Shown here: one piece after another, positions 25,612 through 33,184 of the stretch
Layout: every line of letters begins with the position of its first letter
Numbering within the stretch: the stretch's first letter is position 1
Source of the DNA: Elusimicrobiales bacterium
Lineage (GTDB): Bacteria; Elusimicrobiota; Elusimicrobia; Elusimicrobiales; UBA9959
Length of the DNA stretch: 64,000 nucleotides
NCBI GenBank assembly: GCA_028713125.1
Contig: JAQTOU010000003.1
Coordinates: forward strand, 62,001 to 126,000
Reading direction: 5' to 3'
Position numbers and translations under genes: made by a program
Notes under the pieces: generated by a model
The model's database searches: none
What the model was told of the DNA's origin: nothing
Seen by the model: only the letters and a program-made list of their open reading frames with translations

Positions 25612-27042
25612 TTAGTTCGGGGTCTTGGGATTGTCTTCGTCGCCGTTCACATGGGAGAGGGCGGTGTTCTCGCCTTCGGCCGCGTGCACCCGGTCTATGA
25701 TGGTCTGCCAGGAGGGGCGCTGGCCGGCCGCTACGCTGGTGAGGAAAGCCACGTCCACTTTCGCGCCTACGTCGAAAGCAGCGCCGATGCCGGTGGTGAT
25801 GATGTCCAGGTTCTTCGTACCTTTCGGGTCGGTTCCGGAGCGTTTAAGGTTGAAATAAGCGGAGTTGTAATAAGCGTAGGTGGAGCAGCCCTGGAAGACG
25901 AAGATCTGGTATTTGTTCTTCGGCAGTTCGAGCGGGCGGCCGGTGTCCTCGGCCAGGCGGTCGGGGCTGAGATAGCCGCCGAGGCCGGAATGGCCGTCGT
26001 AAAGGAAGATATCCGCGGTTTTCATCCCGCGCACGGCTTCCTGGGCGAATTCGGCCGAGTTCGGGTCGCTCAGTATCATCTCGATGGAAGCGCGCTTGGT
26101 CCCGAAGCGGAAGGACAGCATTTTGCGGCGGGGCTGGTCCACGGTGACCTGGAAACCCGCGGCCTTGAGGCCGGCGAAAGCGTCGGTGAAGGTCTTTTTC
26201 CCGAGGTCCCCGCTCTGGAAATTCTCGTCCACGCCCACCAGGTAGCTCACCTGCAGGACTTCGCCGTTCCCGTTCTCGCCGTAAAGCTTGGAGTATTCCG
26301 GGTAAGTGTTGCGCGTCACGTTCATCGGGGTCAGGTCGGTCTGAACGCTGACCAGGTCGCCGCCGTCTATGGGGCAGCCTTCCTGGTAGGGGTTCCAGAA
26401 ATACCAGAAATCTCCCTCGCTGTTATAGTGCTCGTCGGTGCAGCGGTTGACGCGCGAGCCGGGGGTGGGGAAGCCTTTTTTGTAGATAGTTACCGGGTCC
26501 TTAGGCAGGACGAAATTTATCCGGGTAGCGCCGCTGCCGCGGAAAAGCTTGGTGGAGAAGACCACTATATCGTCGTAGGAATAAGAAACTCTGGCATAGT
26601 TCTCATTCGGGACTTTTTCCGCGCCTATCAGGGTTACCTTATAATCCCCGGAGGGGATGCCGGGAGCGTCCACGAAGCCGGGATGGGTGGTGAAAGCGCC
26701 GTACATATGCTGCAGCTGCAGGTCTATCAGCTCGGAGATCTTTTGTTTCTGCGTTGAATTTGAAAGTATCTGCGAGACGGGGCCGGTATAGCCGGCGGGA
26801 ACTTTATAGTACATATAAGCCGTGAACTGCATCCGGGCCTGGCGGGAATCGGCGCCGTACCATTTGGAAGAGCCGGGGTCGGAGATGACGGGGAGGTCGA
26901 GGGGCCCCGGGGTAATATTGAGGGTGCGGGCGGCTGAAAGGGCTTTAAGGGAGTTTGCGTTGACCGCGAGGTCGCTGAAGTCGGCGGCCTTGGCGCCGCA
27001 GGAAAGCGAGAGTATAATCGCCGCGAAGAGTGTTTTGTTCAT
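25612..27042 (-). CDS. Exported protein of unknown family with a caspase-like His/Cys arrangement
   Basis: 476 residues with signal peptide (MNKTLFAAIILSLSCGAKAA). The C-terminal half has strand-plus-motif blocks reminiscent of clan CD cysteine peptidases: ADIFLYDGHSGLGG (H351), then 35 residues later YQIFVFQGCSTYAYY (C386). In both, a hydrophobic strand precedes the putative catalytic residue. A later strand LDIITTGIGAAFDVG follows. Two other cysteines (C201, C223) may pair outside the cell. The ribosome site AAGGATAAACC precedes the ATG at 27042. I do not recognise a named family; the peptidase idea is inference from motif spacing. Confidence 0.7.
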   Translation of the reverse strand: MNKTLFAAIILSLSCGAKAADFSDLAVNANSLKALSAARTLNITPGPLDLPVISDPGSSKWYGADSRQARMQFTAYMYYKVPAGYTGPVSQILSNSTQKQKISELIDLQLQHMYGAFTTHPGFVDAPGIPSGDYKVTLIGAEKVPNENYARVSYSYDDIVVFSTKLFRGSGATRINFVLPKDPVTIYKKGFPTPGSRVNRCTDEHYNSEGDFWYFWNPYQEGCPIDGGDLVSVQTDLTPMNVTRNTYPEYSKLYGENGNGEVLQVSYLVGVDENFQSGDLGKKTFTDAFAGLKAAGFQVTVDQPRRKMLSFRFGTKRASIEMILSDPNSAEFAQEAVRGMKTADIFLYDGHSGLGGYLSPDRLAEDTGRPLELPKNKYQIFVFQGCSTYAYYNSAYFNLKRSGTDPKGTKNLDIITTGIGAAFDVGAKVDVAFLTSVAAGQRPSWQTIIDRVHAAEGENTALSHVNGDEDNPKTPN

Positions 27043-27195
27043 GGTTTATCCTTGATAGACGGCGCGTCAGTCCGCCGTACCTATATTATCCCGTTTTTCC
27101 CGGGAACGCGTATGGGCCATAGGTCCGCAAGAGTCCCGTTAATAGGCCCGCGCTTTTAGGCCTTTAGGCCCCCGTCGGTATGGGCCGGGTTGCCT

Positions 27196-27224
27196 TTGCC
27201 AGTTGCCGGGAAAACGTGTAAGAT
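27196..27224 (+). promoter_or_regulatory. Putative promoter of the AAA-kinase gene
   Basis: TTGCCA (27196-27201), 17-bp spacer, TAAGAT (27219-27224), 36 bases before the ATG at 27260. The upstream part of the 217-base gap (27043-27195) shows no gene. Confidence 0.5.
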
Positions 27225-27259
27225 AGTGTATCCCAATTTAAAAATTTACAGGAGTTCAA

Positions 27260-27886
27260 ATGTCTTCAACAAAAAAACGGCCGTACAAGATCTCTCTTGT
27301 TTCAACGCACGGTACCGGGAAGACCACGCTTTGCTACGAAGTGGCCGCCGAGCTTAAAAAACGCGGGCTGAAAGTAAAAGTTTTTTCCGAGATAGCCGCT
27401 TCCGCTTTCGAGCAGGGCATACCGATAAACGAGACCACCACGCTGCCGGCCCAGATGTACATAATGATGCAGCATATCACCGAGGAGCTGCGCGCTATCA
27501 TCCGCAACTACCAGGTTGTGGTCTGCGACCGCAGCGTGTTCGACAATTTGGCCTATATGGAGCGCCGCTGCGGAACCAACCAGTTCATCCGGGATTTCCT
27601 GCAGGGCTACGCCGCCGAGTTCCCCTACGACGTGATCTACAAGCTGCCGATGTTCGGGGCGGAGATGACCGACGACGGCATCCGCGACGCCGAGAGCGTA
27701 GAGTTCCAGGCCGATATCTATAACCGCCTCAACGAGCTTCTTTCGGACATGAAGATAGAGCACCGGACCCTTCCCGCGCCGAGCACGGAGCTGCGCAAAG
27801 AGTGGTCCGACCTGATAGTGCGGGAAACTTTGGAAGCCCTCGGCCGGACGGCCCCCGCCCCCAAAGAAAAAGCCGCCGTAGCCTGA
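27260..27886 (+). CDS. P-loop kinase of the AAA_28/NadR-kinase-like type
   Basis: 208 residues. The Walker A is STHGTGKTTLCYEVAAEL at residues about 14-31, and a Walker-B-like block reads RNYQVVVCDRSVFDNLAYME (DRS as in deoxynucleoside and NadR-type kinases). A FPYDVIYKLPMFGAEMTDDGIRDA lid-like region follows. The layout fits the AAA_28 / thymidylate-kinase-like fold. The substrate is not evident; no NadR nucleotidyl-transferase domain is attached. AGGAG lies eight bases before the ATG. A strong hairpin terminator follows at 27904. Confidence 0.75.
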   Translation: MSSTKKRPYKISLVSTHGTGKTTLCYEVAAELKKRGLKVKVFSEIAASAFEQGIPINETTTLPAQMYIMMQHITEELRAIIRNYQVVVCDRSVFDNLAYMERRCGTNQFIRDFLQGYAAEFPYDVIYKLPMFGAEMTDDGIRDAESVEFQADIYNRLNELLSDMKIEHRTLPAPSTELRKEWSDLIVRETLEALGRTAPAPKEKAAVA

Positions 27887-27903
27887 ACTCCGACCTGCCG
27901 CAC

Positions 27904-27944
27904 AAAAAAATATCCGGGCCTCTAAAAGGCCCGGATATTTTTTT
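27904..27944. terminator. Bidirectional terminator between convergent genes
   Basis: A 17-bp stem (AAAAAAATATCCGGGCC and its complement) with a seven-base loop TCTAAAA. It has A-runs on one side and T-runs on the other, so it works for both the kinase gene (stop 27886) and pcp (stop 27960). Confidence 0.88.
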
Positions 27945-27950
27945 AATAAA

Positions 27951-27969
27951 GAGGACAGGCTACTTTATT
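27951..27969. repeat. Half copy of the GGACAGGCTACTTTATT palindrome
   Basis: GGACAGGCTACTTTATT (27953-27969) matches 17 bases of the left arm of the 25558 palindrome. The right arm is missing here. The stop codon of pcp (27960-27962 on the minus strand) lies inside it, so the repeat may have supplied the gene's end. Confidence 0.7.
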
Positions 27970-28595
27970 GCCTTTATCGCCGCTTCCACCGCTTTTACCA
28001 GCAGGGACAGCGGCAGGGACGGGGGGATTCCCCGGCCTGGTTTTTCAAGCAGGGCCATTTCGGTGGTGAGCGGCAGGTGGATAAAAGCGAATTTCGTCTT
28101 CAGACCGGCGGCCCCGATGGAGCGCATAGCGGCGTACATCAGGTGGTTGCAGACATAAGCGCCGGCGTGATTGCTTACATAAGCCGGGACGCCGGCTTTA
28201 CGGGCGGCGGCGGCAAGCTTGAGCGGGTCCGTATTGACGAAATAAGCGGCGGGGCCTTTTTCGTCTATTTTTTTGCCTTCCGGCATGTAGCCTGAGTTGT
28301 CCTTTATCCCGTAATCCTGTATATTAAGCGCGAACCGCTCCACCCTTATCCCGGTTTCCCCGGCCGCGAGGCCAAGTGAGACCAGGAAATCCGGTTTCAG
28401 CCTGGAGACAAGCGCTTTTATACGGTTCTCCACCGCTTTACCGCTGACCGGAAGTTTTTCCCGGTAAAGACTGCAGCCAAAAGCGGCGGGTTTAAGCGCA
28501 GCCAGCACCTGGAGGGAAGGATTTATCTTTCTTCCGGCAAAAGGCTCGAAAGCCGTGACCAGTATCTTTTTCTTCATGATGATATTATATTCCAT
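27960..28595 (-). CDS. pcp: Pyrrolidone-carboxylate peptidase (pyroglutamyl peptidase I)
   Basis: Cytosolic cysteine peptidase (C15) that removes N-terminal pyroglutamate; 211 residues. The family signatures are complete: ILVTAFEPFAGRKINPS near the start, the Glu block GLAAGETGIRVERFALN, the Cys block SNHAGAYVCNHLMYA (nucleophile C), and FIHLPLT with the catalytic His. I chose the ATG at 28595 because GGAGG lies six bases upstream. A second ATG at 28577 would remove six residues. A longer in-frame extension upstream has no homology. It is divergent from the PfkB gene. Its stop lies in a copy of the local palindromic repeat. Confidence 0.93.
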   Translation of the reverse strand: MEYNIIMKKKILVTAFEPFAGRKINPSLQVLAALKPAAFGCSLYREKLPVSGKAVENRIKALVSRLKPDFLVSLGLAAGETGIRVERFALNIQDYGIKDNSGYMPEGKKIDEKGPAAYFVNTDPLKLAAAARKAGVPAYVSNHAGAYVCNHLMYAAMRSIGAAGLKTKFAFIHLPLTTEMALLEKPGRGIPPSLPLSLLVKAVEAAIKAIK

Positions 28596-28695
28596 ATTTG
28601 ACCTCCGGCAGGGCAGGGGTGCTTTCAATTTTGATATTATAGGCAGGTAGGCCCGTTGTCCGGGCCGCCATTCTTTCCGGGAGCGAATTGCAGCC

Positions 28696-29607
28696 ATGAA
28701 AAACACTATCCTTGTGGTCGGTTCCGTAGCGCTCGACTCGGTGCAGACTATACACGGAAGCACCAAGCGCGCCCTGGGCGGCTCCGCCGTGCATTTCTCT
28801 CTTTCGGCCTCGCAGTTCTCCCCCGTACAGATGGTCGGCGTGGTAGGCGAGGATTTCCCCGCCCCTTTCCGCCGTTTCCTGAAGCGCCGGAATATCTGCC
28901 AGAAGGGCATAGAGGTCATGCCGGGCAAGACCTTTCACTGGGTGGGCCGCTACGACCGCGACTACAAGAACGCCGAGACCATAGCCACGGAGCTGAACGT
29001 CTTCCAGCATTTCAAGCCCAAGCTTAACGGCGACCACGCCCGCTGCGGAGTGCTCTTCCTGGCCAATATCGACCCGGACCTGCAGCGCAAGGTCCTGGAC
29101 CAGATGGGCAAGCCCCGGCTGGTGGCCTGCGACACGATGAATTACTGGATCTCCCTCAAGAAGCCCTCGCTGCTGAAGCTGCTCAAGAAGGTGGACATGC
29201 TCTTCGTCAACGAGGAAGAATGCCGCCAGCTCACCGGGGAATACAATCTGATAAAGGCGGCCCGGCTGATCATGAAGATGGGCCCGAAGGGCATTATAGT
29301 GAAGCGCGGCGACGCCGGCGCGATGATGTTCTTCAAGGACAATGTCCTCTCCGTCCCCGCCCACCCGATAGAGAAGGTGGTGGACCCCACCGGGGCTGGC
29401 GACACCTTCGCCGGCGGTTTCATGGGGTACCTCGCCGCCGCGCCCGACTGGAAGAATTTCAACGTGATCCGCCGGGCGATGTCCTACGGCACGGTGATGT
29501 CCTCTTTCAGCGTGGAAGATTTCAGCGTAAAGCGCGTAGGCGGGCTTTCCAAGGGAGAGATCTGCGCGCGCTTTAATAAGTACGTTGACGCGCTTCATGT
29601 AAGATAA
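28696..29607 (+). CDS. PfkB-family sugar/nucleoside kinase
   Basis: 303 residues. The N-terminal strand ILVVGSVALDSVQTIHG and GGSAVHFSLSASQFSPVQMVGVVGEDFP match the PfkB substrate-binding half. The signature DPTGAGDTFAGGFMGYLAA holds the catalytic Asp and anion hole. LMFFNEEE-type FVNEEECRQLTGEYN is also conserved. The best guess within PfkB is a nucleoside or ribose-type kinase, since an adenosine deaminase gene follows in the same direction, but the substrate is not decided by sequence alone. Confidence 0.85.
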   Translation: MKNTILVVGSVALDSVQTIHGSTKRALGGSAVHFSLSASQFSPVQMVGVVGEDFPAPFRRFLKRRNICQKGIEVMPGKTFHWVGRYDRDYKNAETIATELNVFQHFKPKLNGDHARCGVLFLANIDPDLQRKVLDQMGKPRLVACDTMNYWISLKKPSLLKLLKKVDMLFVNEEECRQLTGEYNLIKAARLIMKMGPKGIIVKRGDAGAMMFFKDNVLSVPAHPIEKVVDPTGAGDTFAGGFMGYLAAAPDWKNFNVIRRAMSYGTVMSSFSVEDFSVKRVGGLSKGEICARFNKYVDALHVR

Positions 29608-29654
29608 GCGGGGCAAGCGGCGAAGATTTTCAACTTCGAAGGCCTGGGGGGGCT

Positions 29655-30068
29655 ATGAAAAAGAATACCGGCGGTTACGATCCGGACGTGGAGCTCGCCA
29701 AGGGCGCCGAGCTCACCGCGTCCTCCTATGACAAAACGCAGGGCGCGGCCGTAGCGGCCGGCAAGGTCACGGTGGGCGGAAAGCCCGGCGTGGCCGAAAT
29801 TACCGGTATAGCCACGGGCCGGGCCGGCGGCGGTATAGACGGGACTATAAATCTCTGGCTCTCCATCTTCCGCTTCAAGCGGCCGGACGGAACCGTGAAC
29901 CACGTTGCAGGCTGGAACATTATGCTCGCGCTCAAGGCCGGCCAGACAGCGCTTGAAACCGTTAAAGGTTTCGAGGCCTATATAAACGCCGGAACAAGGC
30001 CTTATAAAGCCAAAGCTTCCGGAACCAAGTTGGCCGCGAAGATAGAGATAACCTACACCGAGAAGTAA
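29655..30068 (+). CDS. Hypothetical protein, 137 residues, beta-rich
   Basis: No family recognised. There is no signal peptide and no membrane segment. The first 65 residues are rich in Gly and Ala; then NLWLSIFRFKRPDGTVNHVAGWNIMLALKAGQTALETVKGFEAYINAG suggests alternating strands and a helix. GGGGGG lies nine bases before the ATG. It sits between the PfkB kinase (47-base gap) and adenosine deaminase (6-base gap), so it is likely in the same transcription unit. Confidence 0.6.
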   Translation: MKKNTGGYDPDVELAKGAELTASSYDKTQGAAVAAGKVTVGGKPGVAEITGIATGRAGGGIDGTINLWLSIFRFKRPDGTVNHVAGWNIMLALKAGQTALETVKGFEAYINAGTRPYKAKASGTKLAAKIEITYTEK

Positions 30069-30074
30069 CCCCTT

Positions 30075-31103
30075 ATGACGGCGGAAGAAAAAATACGCGT
30101 GATGCCCAAGGCGGAGCTCCACCGCCATATCGAGGGCTGCGTGCGCGTCGGTACCGTCATAGACCTCGCCCGCAAAAATAATTTAAAACTTCCCACTTTC
30201 GACCCCGCCGGCCTGGACCGTATCTACAAACTGCGCGCCCCCGGCGCTTCGCTGCGGGAAGTGCTCGGCATGTTCGAGCTTGCGCAGTCTTCTTTCGCTT
30301 CTTACGAAGCGGTAGAGCGAATAACCTTCGAAGCGCTGGAAGACGCCTATAAAAAAGAGAATATCCGCCTGCTCGAGCTGCGCTACAGCCCGGACTTTAT
30401 GTTCAAAAAAGCCGGGCTGGACTGGCAGAAGGCCCACGACCTTATAAATTCCACCGCTGTAAAATTCGAAAAAACCAGCAATATGGTCTGCGGGATCATC
30501 CTTATCGCTTCCCGGATCTACGGGGTGGAATCCGCGGAAAAAACCGCCGCTTTCGCCGTGAAGAATAAAAAAACCGTCATAGGCTTCGACCTGGCCGACA
30601 ATGAAGCCGATTATCCCGCCGTTCTGTATAAAGAAACCGCTAAAAAAATGCATGCGGCGGGCCTGCCGATCACCGTGCATTCCGGGGAAGAGGGGCATTA
30701 CTCCCAGATAGGTGAAACTATAAGGACGCTTAAGCCGCGCCGGATCGGTCACGGAGTCAAAGCCGCGGATGATAAGTCGGGCCGGACCATGGAACTCATA
30801 AAAAAGTCCGGCATTACGGTCGAGACCAACCCCTGGAGCAATTACCTGACGCGCGCGGTTCCGTCCATTGAAGCGCACCCGCTCGGCAAATTCATCAAGG
30901 CCGGTATTAAATGCACCATAGGCGCCGACGATCCCGAGATCCTGGACACACATTTGAACAAAGAATACCTTCTGGCCGTGGAGAAAATGGGTCTTTCTTT
31001 CGAGGATATCAGGTATACCCTTGAATGCGCCGCTGAAGGGTCCTTCCTTCCCGAGGATAAAAAGCAGCAGGCCGCCAAAGAGCTGGGGGTAGTTAAAAAA
31101 TGA
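30075..31103 (+). CDS. Adenosine deaminase-family protein
   Basis: 342 residues. Metal-dependent deaminase motifs are PKAELHRHIEGCV (HxH zinc ligands), the helix LRYSPDFMF, HSGEEGH (His and catalytic Glu), RIGHGVKA and GADDPEILDTHLNKEY (Asp pair, replacing the usual NTDDP). This fits purine salvage: adenosine or adenine to inosine or hypoxanthine. Whether adenosine, adenine or another substrate is used cannot be told. The stop overlaps the next start (ATGA). Confidence 0.87.
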   Translation: MTAEEKIRVMPKAELHRHIEGCVRVGTVIDLARKNNLKLPTFDPAGLDRIYKLRAPGASLREVLGMFELAQSSFASYEAVERITFEALEDAYKKENIRLLELRYSPDFMFKKAGLDWQKAHDLINSTAVKFEKTSNMVCGIILIASRIYGVESAEKTAAFAVKNKKTVIGFDLADNEADYPAVLYKETAKKMHAAGLPITVHSGEEGHYSQIGETIRTLKPRRIGHGVKAADDKSGRTMELIKKSGITVETNPWSNYLTRAVPSIEAHPLGKFIKAGIKCTIGADDPEILDTHLNKEYLLAVEKMGLSFEDIRYTLECAAEGSFLPEDKKQQAAKELGVVKK

Positions 31104-31900
31104 AAACCTATAAATACTGGAAGCGTGTAACCGAAGAAATAACCGCTCCGGGCGGCGAGCGGGTTAAGATCACCGGGCTGGGCAGGTCCAACTCTTCCGA
31201 GATCGAAGCCGCCTCTGACGCCAGGGTCCGGCTGCGCAAGGTGGAGGCTAAAATAGCCGGCGAAGAACCGGAACTGGAAGACTACTCCGCCGATATAAAA
31301 GAAGAGGTGGTCAAAGAGCTGGACCCCAAAAATATCGTTACCCGCAACCGCTACGGCGCGCTGGTGCTCAACAGCGAAAGCGTGACTATGATAGACGTGG
31401 ACCAGCACCATAAAGGCTTCCTTGAATTTTTCGGCTTTAAAAAACGGGAGAACAAGGCCGCGATAATAGAGGATCTGGAGAAGGTGGCGCTCGATCCGGA
31501 ATACGCGAACCTTGGCTTCAGGCTTTACGAGACCAGCAAAGGCGTGCGCGTTATAATAACCGGCGCCTACCTTGACCCCAAAGATATCGGCTGGAACCTG
31601 ATGCGCGCCTGCTATTCCGACCCGCTGTTCAGAACGCTCTGCATGAAGCAGAACTGCTACCGCGCCCGCCTTACGCCCAAACCGCACCGGCTGAAACTGA
31701 AGGCTATAAAGTACAAATGGCCGCTTGAAGGAGAGGAACTGGAGGCCGCCCGCCTCTGGATCAAAGAATATGACGAGCGTTCTGAAAACTACGCGATCTG
31801 CCGTCATATAAAAAATCTCGGCCGCAAGGCGCTGACGGGACTCATCGTGCAGTTCCATGATGAGGAGACCCGGGCTTTCTCCGGCCTCCCGCTGGCTTAA
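31100..31900 (+). CDS. Conserved hypothetical protein, possible nucleotidyltransferase-like core
   Basis: 266 residues, coupled to adenosine deaminase by an ATGA overlap. The central block ALVLNSESVTMIDVDQHHKGF contains a DxD pair after a hydrophobic strand, then FRLYETSKGVRVIITGAYLDP, and later CYRARLTPKPHRLKLK. This order (DxD strand, then a 'Y-T-x-x-G-x-R' strand, then a basic strand) is loosely like archaeo-eukaryotic primase cores, but I cannot place it in a named family. There is no signal or membrane segment. The N-terminal 90 residues are acidic and probably helical. Confidence 0.6.
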   Translation: MKTYKYWKRVTEEITAPGGERVKITGLGRSNSSEIEAASDARVRLRKVEAKIAGEEPELEDYSADIKEEVVKELDPKNIVTRNRYGALVLNSESVTMIDVDQHHKGFLEFFGFKKRENKAAIIEDLEKVALDPEYANLGFRLYETSKGVRVIITGAYLDPKDIGWNLMRACYSDPLFRTLCMKQNCYRARLTPKPHRLKLKAIKYKWPLEGEELEAARLWIKEYDERSENYAICRHIKNLGRKALTGLIVQFHDEETRAFSGLPLA

Positions 31901-31934
31901 GGCAGTCTATCGAGGCTCAACCTCAATAGTAAAT

Positions 31935-33050
31935 ATGAAAAATCCTTTTCACCTTTTCGGGCTGGGGCTGGCGCTGTTTTACCTGGCTTTCAATGTTTAT
32001 ATCGCGCTCTGGCTGGCTTTCAGGCTCAGGCTGGGGCCGAAAGGCCGGTTTATCGTCTATGAAACGGCGCTTCTCCTTTCGGCTTTTTATCCGCTCGCGC
32101 GGGTTTTTGCCTCTAACCATTTCGGCGGCATCGCGGATATTATGCTTTGGCTGGCTTTATTCGGTTTCGGGGCCGGCTTTGTTTCCTTCTGGGTGCTGCT
32201 GGTTTGCGACCTGTCGCTGTCCTTGCTGAAGGCGCTGGGCGCGGGCTGGGCGCGGTCCCGGGCCGCGGCTGTGGCCGTGCTTCTGCTTGCGGCCGGGCTC
32301 GTGGCGCAGGCTGTCTGGAGCGGGGCAGAGGCGCCGCGCCTTAAGCGCGTGGAAGTAACCGTAAAAGGCCTGCCGAAAAAACTGGACGGCTTCACTATAG
32401 CGCAGATCTCCGACCTGCATTTGGGCAGGATGATAAAACTTGAGCGGCTTGAAAAAATAGCCGGGACTATAAACGCCGCGCGGCCGGACCTGGTGGTTAT
32501 CACCGGTGATTTCTCGGAAAGACGCGAGCCGATGCCCGAGGGGACCTGCGGGGTAATCAAGGCCATCTACTCCCGCTACGGCAAAGCCGCGGTGCTCGGG
32601 AACCACGATATGTTCACTGCCGGAGAGGTCGCGGCCGGTTTCTTTGAAGCTTGCGGGGTGAAAATGCTCCGCGGCCAGGTCTATGAGCCTGTTACCGGAC
32701 TGCTTGTGGCCGGCGTGGACGACCTGCGTCGCGGGGACGGGGAGGCTGTCCGAAAACTGGCGGCCGTGCTGGACCGTTCCAAACCGCTTATTTTCCTTTC
32801 GCACCAGCCGCAGGGCTTCGACGAGATAACCACTTCCGGGTCGGGCCTTGTGCTGAGCGGTCACACCCACAGGGGCCAGATCTTCCCTTTCGGACCTATG
32901 GAGAGGAAGATGTTTAAATATTTCTACGGGCTGTATAAAGTCGGAAACTTCAGCGTCTATGTGACTTCCGGCGCCGGCGCCTGGGGCCCGCCTATGCGCC
33001 TTTTCGCCGATTCCGAATTGCCTCTGCTTATCCTGCGTTCAGGCTTGTGA
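31935..33050 (+). CDS. Membrane-anchored metallophosphoesterase (YkuE/YaeI-like)
   Basis: 371 residues. The first 150 contain four hydrophobic helices (NPFHLFGLGLALFYLAF, TALLLSAF-type, IMLWLALFGFGAGFVSFWVLL, AVAVLLLAAGLVAQAVW). A phosphoesterase domain follows with ISDLHLGRM, VVITGDFSE, VLGNHDMF, IFLSHQP and LSGHTHRGQIFP, a complete dimetal set. Homologues such as YaeI (LpxH-like) and YkuE act on lipid or wall precursors. I chose the ATG at 31935, where the hydrophobic segments begin. No clear ribosome site. It is the last gene before the motif-rich envelope region. Confidence 0.85.
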   Translation: MKNPFHLFGLGLALFYLAFNVYIALWLAFRLRLGPKGRFIVYETALLLSAFYPLARVFASNHFGGIADIMLWLALFGFGAGFVSFWVLLVCDLSLSLLKALGAGWARSRAAAVAVLLLAAGLVAQAVWSGAEAPRLKRVEVTVKGLPKKLDGFTIAQISDLHLGRMIKLERLEKIAGTINAARPDLVVITGDFSERREPMPEGTCGVIKAIYSRYGKAAVLGNHDMFTAGEVAAGFFEACGVKMLRGQVYEPVTGLLVAGVDDLRRGDGEAVRKLAAVLDRSKPLIFLSHQPQGFDEITTSGSGLVLSGHTHRGQIFPFGPMERKMFKYFYGLYKVGNFSVYVTSGAGAWGPPMRLFADSELPLLILRSGL

Positions 33051-33063
33051 TTTATCGTCTTAT

Positions 33064-33129
33064 CCGTAATACTACCGATAAAAGCGCGTGAAAGTACGGA
33101 TTATCTCACATCTCCCTATAGGATATAAT
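33064..33129 (+). promoter_or_regulatory. Bipartite promoter element, copy A (CheB/CheR kinase)
   Basis: Box 1 CCGTAATACTACC at 33064-33076, box 2 AAGTACGGATTA at 33092-33103 (offset 28), -10 TATAAT at 33124-33129 (offset 60). No -35 is recognisable. It precedes the CheB-CheR-PAS-kinase gene, whose start lies 14 to 56 bases downstream. Confidence 0.75.
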
Positions 33130-33184
33130 CATTATTGACCTTGTGCGGGCACCGCAGACAAGGTATAGTTACCTATGGGGCAAT

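Noticed and set aside
28596-28928. Long N-terminal extension of pcp
   Set aside because: It overlaps the divergent PfkB gene, has no Pcp homology, and GGAGG marks the ATG at 28595.
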